Under the pieces are notes generated by a model. The model was given only the letters and a program-made list of their open reading frames with translations, had not been told where the DNA came from and did no database searches. The translations under genes were made by a program, and so were the position numbers. From positions 1 to 5,040 of the forward strand of contig JADGEG010000090.1 in NCBI GenBank assembly GCA_016744485.1: a stretch of 5,040 nt of DNA, read 5' to 3'. Source of the stretch: Arcobacter sp. (GTDB lineage Bacteria; Campylobacterota; Campylobacteria; Campylobacterales; Arcobacteraceae). Within the stretch, counting starts at the first letter, position 1; every line of letters begins with the position of its first letter. This document shows positions 1-5,040 of the stretch, piece after piece.

Positions 1-3000
1 ATTAACGTGTCATCTCCATCTGCACCATCTAGTACATTCACATTATTATCACCTTTTATGATATCATTATGTACTGTTCCTATAATATTCTCTATATCTA
101 TTAAACTATCAATTCCAATTACTGTATCATTAGTTATACCTTTAGCCTCATTATGACTTAGATCAACATCTACACCTGTAGTATTAGATGCTATAGAATT
201 AACATATGAATAATCAGCTGTATCATTTCCAGTTCCACCATCCATTCTATCATTGTCACTACCACCACTTAAAGTATCATCTCCAGCTCCTGCATTTAAA
301 GAATCATGACCTCTATTACCAATTAATATATCATTTCCTGTATTTGATATAAATGTATTATTTGAATCATCTCCATTTAAAGTATCATTTCCACTTCCTG
401 AAGTAATATTTTCTATATTTTTTAGATAATCTGATTGAATTCCATTTTTTTCTACTCTAATTTCTATACTATTTTTTAAATTTACATTAATATTTTTTGT
501 TTCATCTACATAAACTACAGTGTCTCTATTCGTACCACCATCATATTTATTATTATCATCATTTTTATTTGAAATAAAAATATCATTTCCACTTCCACCA
601 TATATTTGATCATCTCCACTTCCACCATTAAATGTGTCATTTCCTGATCCACCATATATAATATCATTACCTGCATCACCATATAATTGATCATCACCAG
701 TTCCACCATACATAGTATCATTTCCAATTCCACCATATATAGTATCTTTACCTGAGTCACCACTTAAGGTATCATCTCCATCCATACCATATATAGTGTC
801 ATCTCCATCATTTCCTTCTAAAATATTATTATTATCATTTCCTTTTAATAAATCATTTCCTTTTGAAGCAATAATCTTTTCTATATTAATAAGTCTATCT
901 TCAGAATTACCAATATCATCTATTTTATCAACTTTATTTAAACTCATATCTACAGTAATAGAACTAATATTAGCATCTGAATAATCAACTGTATCTATAA
1001 AAGTTTTTTCAGTTAATATTCCTCCTGTAACACTACTTATAGTTTTACTTGTTTGAAGCAGTAGCTCATTACCATTTTTAATTAAAGTTCCTAGTTCATT
1101 ATTAACATTGTTTGCATTAAATTGATTTATAATATCATTTAAAAGTAAGTCTTGATCAGAATTAGAAGCACTTAAGTTTAATGTTCCTATTATTAAGCTT
1201 AAAACTGTTGCATTCGTATTTACAAGAATATTATAAGATAAACCAGTTCCACCATTTAATAAATCATCATTTTTTGTTCCTAATAATACATCATTTCCAT
1301 ATCCACCATTTATAGTATTTTTAGAATCATTACCTTTTAAAGTATCATTTCCAAATCCACCATTGATATTTTCAATATTACTTATAAATAAATCTCCATC
1401 TCCACTATCTTGTAAATTTGTATTTTGAGATAAATCAACATTTATATTTTTTGATGTATATTCAAAACTAACTGTATCATTACCATCTCCTCCATCAAGT
1501 GTATCATCTCCACCCATACCATATATAGTGTCATTTCCTGCATTTCCCATAATATTATTAGCTGTACTTGTACCTTTTAAGGTATCATTATTACTTCCCC
1601 CAATAACACCTTCTATTGATTCAAAACTATCAATACCTTCTCCACTTGCTACTTCAGTACTAACTAGTGCTCCTAAGTCAATATTAAGTTTTTCATTAAC
1701 ATCAGAGTAATCAACGGTATCTATTCCTTGACCACCTTTAAAAAAATCATCTCCTGCACCACCTTTTAAAGTATCATCTCCATCTTTTCCATCTAATATA
1801 TTATCTTGTTCATTTCCATAAAGAGTATCGTTATATTTTGTACCAGCAATATTTTCTATATTTTTTACACTATCAACATGATTATTATTTAAGTTTACAC
1901 CTGTATTTTGTAATAAATCTACTTTAACACCTTTACTATTTAAAAGATTATCATTCACATATGAATAATCAATAGTATCATTTCCATCTTCACCATCTAT
2001 AATATCATTTCCATTCCCACCAGATAAAGTATCATCACCTTGTTCTCCAAATATAATATTAGCTTGGGAATTTCCTCTAATCGTATCATCAACTTGTGAT
2101 CCAATAATATTTTCTACTGCAAAAATTGTATCTTTGTTTACTCCATTTTCTTTTAAAGTAGAAATTTGATTATCTTCTAGTTTTAATTCTATTTTATTAA
2201 TTCGTTGAGAGTAATCAATCGTATCACGCCCATTTCCACCATTAAGAGTATCTTTACCATCACTTGCAAAAAAAGTATCATCTCCTAAATTACCTTTTAA
2301 AATATTATTTTTATTATTACCGCCTAAACTATCATTATAATTAGATCCTATAATGTTTTCAATATTTTTAACAACATCAATATCCATACCAATGTTAGCT
2401 TGCGCTTCTTGAGCATCATCTTCTAAAATTAGTTTAACAGCTTGTGAAGTACTATAATCAGCCGTATCATTACCTTCTCCACCGTCAAGAGTATCATTTC
2501 CAAGTCCACCATTTAAAGTATCATTACCATCTCCACCCAATAATGTATCATCACCTTCTTTAGCAAAAAGTATATCATTTCCTTCTAAACCATAAATTTC
2601 ATTATTTTGAGAATTTCCTTTTAAGGTATCATTAATTAAACCACCTTCTAAGTTTTCTACATTTTTTATTAATATTTTTCCTATTCCAGAATCTTGAACA
2701 CCATTAATTCCCAAGTCAAGATTAATACCAGTATTTGTATTTTTAAAACTCAAAGTATCTATTCCAGCACCACCATCTATATAATCATTTTGAGTTGTAG
2801 ATGAACCCCCTGATAATATAGTATCATTTCCAGCTCCACCTAAAATTGAATTTGCAGATAAATTACCATTTAAAGTATCACTAAAAAAACTTCCTATAAT
2901 ATTTTCAATATTTGTAATAGTATCAAGACCTGCATTTATTGTATCCTGTGGATTTGTTATTGCTAAAGAAACATTAACACCATCTGTTATATTTTGATAA

Positions 3001-5040
3001 CTTACAGTGTCACTTCCAGAACTTCCATTAATAACATCATCTCCTAGTCCACCACTTAATGTATCATTTCCAGCATCACCTATAAGAGTATCATTACCAC
3101 TAAGACCAAAAATAGTGTCATCACCTTTATTTCCAGATAATACATTATTATTAATATCTCCTATGATTTCATCATTAAATTTTGTTCCAATTACATTTTC
3201 AACATTAAAAATATCATCAATTCCATCTCCACCTTTTGCTTCATTATCATTTAAATTTACAAGCTCTCTTGATTGAGTATTTGAAAAATCAACAGTATCA
3301 ATTCCATCTCCTCCATCAAGAGTATCATTACCTGCATTACCAATTAAGGTATCGTTACCATTTTTAGCATTGATAATATTAGTTAAATTATTACCATGTA
3401 AAGTATCATCATAATTAGAACCTATGATATTTTCTATATCCCATAATTCATCACTAGAATTTTGCTTTGTTGCAATTCCTTTTCCTTCAGTAGATGAGTC
3501 TTCTTCTAAGAAAACCTTTATCCCTTTTAAATCAGCACTTATATATTTTTCATAACTAACTGTATCTTTACCAGTTCCACCTTTTAATAAATTAGATCCT
3601 TCTTCACTTTCTAATACATCATGCCCCTCTCCACCATCTAAAGTATTATTACCTTTTTCGCCTGATAAAGTATCACTTCCACTTTCACCTTTTAATATAT
3701 TAACTTGATCATTACCTATTAAAATATCATTACTTTGACTACCTATAATATTTTCAATATTAGAAACACTATCTGTTCCATCACCTGTAACTATTCCTAT
3801 TTTTAAATTAGCATTAACACCAACTTTATTACTATTATTAATAGAAGAAAAATCTAAGGTATCAATCCCATCTCCACCATCAACTATATCATCTCCTAAA
3901 CCTGAAGAAATAATATCATTTCCATTATTTCCATGAATCGTATCATTTGCTATACCAGTTGTTATAGTATCATTTACTATCCCACCATTTACTATATTTT
4001 TTAATGTTTTAGAACCTTTAATAATCGTATCATTAATATTAGAAGAGATTACAAAACCATTTTCTATTTCTTCTGAATTAGAATTTACATAAGGTTTAAA
4101 AAAATATTCACTAGGGTTATTTATATCTTCAATATATCTTACATTAATACCATAAGTTTTTGAAGATGAAATACTAGTTTCAACAGGTACTTCAAAATCA
4201 CTTCTATCAATTTCTGGTACATTTTCCATACTAAAAATTGCCTGTGTATCAATAGTGAATTCAAAGTTTTCTTTTTGAATGTTTCCATTAACAGCAAAAG
4301 GTATATTAAAAGAAAAAATCATATTAATATTTCCTGCATCACTTGTAGTAAAACCATCGATTTCTGTAGTACTTGGATCATCTTTTTTAATTATCCATGA
4401 GTTTCCACTTTGTTCAGCAAAAGCCACATTAAAACCATCTGGTAAATTTTCTGAATGAACCTTAATTTGATCAACTTCAAAGCCAACTGGTTGGCTTGTG
4501 TTTATTTGTATCATTCTTGAATTAACATTTTGCCCAAAATAATTACTATTATCTGCATTTATTTCTATATGATCATATTGTGAACTACTTATATTTTCAT
4601 AATTTAATACTTCTGCATTTGTTTGCTTAATAATATTTGATCTTGAAGCATTTGCATTATTTTTTGGATATATATTGTCATATGCAGTACCTCCACCACC
4701 ATAAATATTTAATACAGAAGAACTTTGAAGTTCTTCTAAATTCACATGTTGTATATCTATATCAAAATTGATTTTAGGTTTAATTCCTTCAGTTTTTGAT
4801 TCCTCTTCACTAGAAGCTTGCTTAGGTGCACTATCTTCATTTGTACTTGTAAATATTTCTTGTTCTTCAATTTCATCATCTTTAAGTGCAAGCGATACAT
4901 CTTCTTCTACTTGTATATCTTCTGTAACTTCATCTTCAACTGCAACTTCTTGAATAATTACTTGAGGTTTCTGAGGTTCACCTTTTTGGCTATTATCACT
5001 TTGTTCATCTTTTTTAGCTGTATTATCTGGAATATTAACG
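1..5040 (-). CDS. Giant RTX calcium-binding repeat protein, internal fragment
   Basis: A single minus-strand frame is open across the whole window (1,679 full codons), with no start or stop, so the gene is partial at both ends. The translation holds about 70 glycine/aspartate nonapeptides of the GGxGNDTLx type, the signature of RTX proteins. In that family these bind calcium in a parallel beta-roll and fold only after type I secretion into calcium-rich surroundings. Order of parts: acidic linker (residues 1-95), non-repeat beta-rich region (96-334), then the RTX array with 13 conserved spacers (335-1679). Absence of cysteine and high acidity fit a type I substrate. The first in-frame ATG is residue 176 (bases 4512-4514), but the open, clearly protein-like acidic sequence before it shows that the true start is upstream of base 5040. 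The type I secretion signal would be expected at the unseen C-terminus. Adhesin or matrix protein is my inference; a toxin, protease or lipase with its catalytic domain outside the window cannot be excluded. Confidence 0.95.
3..524 (-). repeat. Distal RTX supermodules with spacers 12 and 13 (residues 1506-1679)
   Basis: Spacer 12 (residues 1506-1548) is divergent: it opens DTVVYV instead of DTVDYS, holds the basic-acidic stretch EIRVEKNG (1526-1533), and ends IENITSG. A 57-residue block of six units follows (1549-1605), some with substitutions such as HDSLNAGAG. Spacer 13 (1606-1655) is 50 residues with the opening DTADYSYVN and end IENIIGT. A new block then starts (NDIIKGDNNVNVLDGADGDD) and runs off the window in the middle of a nonapeptide, so the array is longer than seen here. 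Confidence 0.9.
576..860 (-). repeat. Longest uninterrupted RTX nonapeptide run (residues 1394-1488)
   Basis: About ten consecutive nonapeptides occur without a spacer, against four or six elsewhere. The central units are close to the RTX consensus: residues 1412-1486 give repeated (N/D)DTIYGGxG with Tyr at the sixth place in many units (1417, 1435, 1444, 1453, 1462, 1480). This makes it the most regular and probably strongest calcium-binding part of the fragment; calcium binding is established for the family, the relative strength is inferred. The run decays through IFISNKNDDNNK (1487-1498) into spacer 12. The out-of-frame reading of the same bases also stays open, giving a spurious repetitive Met-rich peptide. 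Confidence 0.93.
769..802 (-). repeat. 34-base near-identical repeat, copy A
   Basis: These bases match 1501-1534 at 33 of 34 positions (difference at 781 versus 1513). The pair is 732 bases (244 codons) apart, so it is in frame and codes for the same TIYGM-(D/G)-GDDTL segment (around Met1419 here). Identity at silent sites is higher than between most nonapeptides, which suggests a relatively recent internal duplication or gene conversion. Confidence 0.75.
864..998 (-). repeat. Spacer 11, following the insert (residues 1348-1392)
   Basis: This copy opens canonically as IDTVDYSDANISS and has the expected VDMSLN strand (residues 1363-1368). Its end has drifted: IEKIIAS (1386-1392) replaces IENIIGS. 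It therefore seems to be the C-terminal half of the module that the insert interrupts. The block after it starts GNDLLKGNDNNNIL, as in other modules. Confidence 0.85.
999..1241 (-). other. 81-residue non-RTX insert, flagellin hook IN-like (residues 1267-1347)
   Basis: The insert lies between GGTG (residues 1263-1266) and IDTVDYS (1348-1354), a junction that is contiguous in every other module. It contains no nonapeptide. Its order looks like strand (ATVLSLIIGTLNLSAS, 1277-1292), amphipathic helix (DQDLLLNDIINQFNANN, 1295-1311), then strand (LIKNGNELLLQTS, 1319-1331) and a Ser/Thr-Gly tail (TISSVTGG, 1333-1340). The pattern of a short strand, a helix of the type LxDIIxxIN and GxLLLxTS is like the flagellin hook IN motif found in flagellins and FliD. 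That is a by-eye resemblance and not a proven homology. The reading frame is kept through both junctions, so the gene is not broken here. Confidence 0.7.
1242..3416 (-). repeat. Regular RTX supermodules with spacers 3-10 (residues 542-1266)
   Basis: Eight spacers begin at residues 581, 677, 761, 858, 939, 1021, 1107 and 1188, that is every 81 to 97 residues. Blocks between spacers are 39 residues (542-580, 900-938, 982-1020, 1068-1106, 1149-1187), 57 residues (620-676, 801-857) or 43 residues (718-760, where SGGSSTTQ adds four). The 39-residue type holds four nonapeptides and the 57-residue type six. The second unit after each spacer often starts with a hydrophobic or Asn pair such as NNIL or ANII, where consensus Asp is lost, a regular feature of this module type. 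Best-conserved units include residues 831-857, with three near-perfect GGxGND repeats. Confidence 0.92.
1501..1534 (-). repeat. 34-base near-identical repeat, copy B
   Basis: Partner of the copy at 769-802, coding for the TIYGMGGDDTL segment around Met1175 in the block before spacer 10. The YGM variant in place of YGG occurs only at these two sites in the fragment, which supports copying of one from the other. Confidence 0.75.
3417..4037 (-). repeat. Proximal RTX blocks with spacers 1 and 2, degenerate (residues 335-541)
   Basis: The first two blocks have six nonapeptide-like units each, but several depart from consensus. Units at residues 343-368 lack the Gly-Gly pair, and those at 464-486 replace Asn-Asp with NN, HD or SN and contain ESEEG. 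Such units may bind calcium weakly or not at all. Spacer 1 (residues 393-434) is typical and ends IENIIGS. Spacer 2 (492-541) is one of the two longest at 50 residues, more charged (LEEDSSTEGKG, 511-521), and carries the only tryptophan of the array, W533, just before IENIIGS. The proximal end may act as a cap between the preceding beta region and the calcium-binding roll; this is inference. Confidence 0.8.
4038..4756 (-). other. Non-repeat, beta-rich region before the RTX array (residues 96-334)
   Basis: About 240 residues without nonapeptides separate the acidic linker from the RTX array. The first part holds a glycine run, NIYGGGGTAYDNIYP (residues 111-125). Further on, alternating hydrophobic and polar residues suggest strands, notably VGFEVDQIKVHSENLPDGF (185-203), GNSWIIKKDD (212-221) and NINMIFSFNIPFAVNG (237-252). 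The sequence LPDGF followed by GNSW resembles the LPxG...dGtW pattern found in immunoglobulin- or cadherin-like repeats of giant bacterial adhesins. That resemblance is by eye only. The section ends with a transition, FVISSNINDTIIKG (329-342), into the first RTX-like repeats. It may be a ligand-contact or stalk domain; I do not recognise a specific family with confidence. Confidence 0.55.
4757..5039 (-). other. Acidic, probably disordered linker (residues 1-95)
   Basis: This first coded part is rich in Glu, Asp, Gln, Ser and Lys, poor in aromatics, and has runs such as VAVEDEVTEDIQVEEDV (residues 32-48) and SSEEESKTEG (76-85). It has no glycine nonapeptides. Such charged low-complexity stretches commonly follow an N-terminal anchoring or retention domain in large type I-secreted adhesins, so the real N-terminus may lie a modest distance upstream; that placement is inference. 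No Ala-Ala pair of the kind cut by LapG-type proteases is visible here. Lack of any in-frame ATG in this stretch also means that translation begins outside the window. Confidence 0.7.

Larger units (their letters stand above)
3..4037 (-). repeat. RTX nonapeptide array in modular supermodules (residues 335-1679)
   Basis: The array is built from blocks of nonapeptides (consensus xDTLxGGxG, with Asn or Asp before the Asp) broken by 13 spacers. Spacer positions, from DT to the final GS/GT/GG, are 3738-3863, 3417-3566, 3183-3299, 2889-3011, 2640-2759, 2343-2468, 2097-2225, 1839-1979, 1596-1721, 1356-1478, 864-995, 396-524 and 75-224. Each spacer reads roughly D-T-V-D-Y/F-S, a variable part with a GVxVDL-like strand, then N-I-E-N-I-I-G-S followed directly by N-D-T-L. 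This combination is well known in bacterial RTX proteins annotated simply as calcium-binding. At DNA level the array appears as a 27-base periodicity with repeated plus-strand words such as ccacca and gtatcattt. The array continues past base 1. Confidence 0.95.

Noticed and set aside
515..763. Minus-strand 82-codon open frame with Met-rich repeats (MVELEM-like)
   Set aside because: It is the out-of-frame reading of the RTX nonapeptide DNA; its 9-residue period merely mirrors the real repeats in the neighbouring frame.
796..984. Plus-strand open frame of 62 codons, with similar ones at 1528-1710, 3007-3276 and 4768-4953
   Set aside because: They lie antisense to the RTX gene, are Ser/Pro/Ile/Leu-rich low-complexity translations of the reversed repeats, and show no family motif or convincing ribosome binding site.
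1..4037. CRISPR array or satellite DNA, suggested by regular short repeats
   Set aside because: The 27-base period is codon-phased, diverges at silent sites, and encodes RTX nonapeptides; there are no identical repeats separated by unique spacers of constant length.
1..4037. Catalytic domain of an RTX protease or lipase (HExxH or GxSxG)
   Set aside because: No HExxH occurs among the few histidines, and GGSGND strings that mimic GxSxG are RTX repeats.
4512..4514. First in-frame ATG (residue 176) as the true start codon
   Set aside because: The 175 codons before it stay open and read as a continuous acidic linker plus ordered region, so the start must be further upstream.
4757..5039. LapG-type cleavage site or retention module in the acidic N-proximal region
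   Set aside because: No Ala-Ala motif or retention-domain sequence is visible; if present it lies beyond base 5040.

Overview
The whole window lies inside one gene on the minus strand. Reading the reverse complement with codons starting at base 5039 gives 1,679 codons without a stop, ending at base 3 with a split codon at bases 1-2. Neither a start nor a stop is present, so this is an internal piece of a giant protein of well over 1,679 residues. The translation is a calcium-binding RTX (repeats-in-toxin) protein, with dozens of nonapeptides of the type GGxGNDTLx. It has no cysteine and only two tryptophans (residues 215 and 533) and is strongly acidic, as expected for a very large protein exported by a type I secretion system. 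Residue numbers below count from the first full codon (residue n occupies bases 5040-3n to 5042-3n).

Layout in the direction of translation: (1) bases 4757-5039, a Glu/Asp-rich disordered linker; (2) bases 4038-4756, a non-repetitive region of about 240 residues that looks beta-rich; (3) bases 3-4037, a long RTX array. The array alternates nonapeptide blocks with 13 copies of a conserved spacer that starts DTVDYS and ends IENIIGS, giving a supermodule of roughly 80-100 residues. About 70 nonapeptide-like units can be counted. Most blocks are exactly 39 or 57 residues, a difference of 18, which is one turn of an RTX beta-roll. One module carries an 81-residue insert (bases 999-1241) unrelated to RTX that resembles the flagellin hook IN motif. 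Immediately after it comes the longest uninterrupted nonapeptide run (bases 576-860).

The DNA is very AT-rich (mostly A/T third positions; AGA, ATA and TTA codons common). An RTX giant protein in such DNA suggests a Gram-negative bacterium with low GC, for example an Arcobacter-like member of the Campylobacterota. This is an inference from composition and protein type; no marker gene is present. The likely role is a secreted or surface-associated adhesin or matrix protein whose repeats fold on meeting extracellular calcium. No enzymatic or toxin domain is visible, and the termini that would settle the function lie outside the window. There is no intergenic DNA, RNA gene, mobile element, promoter or terminator that I can support.
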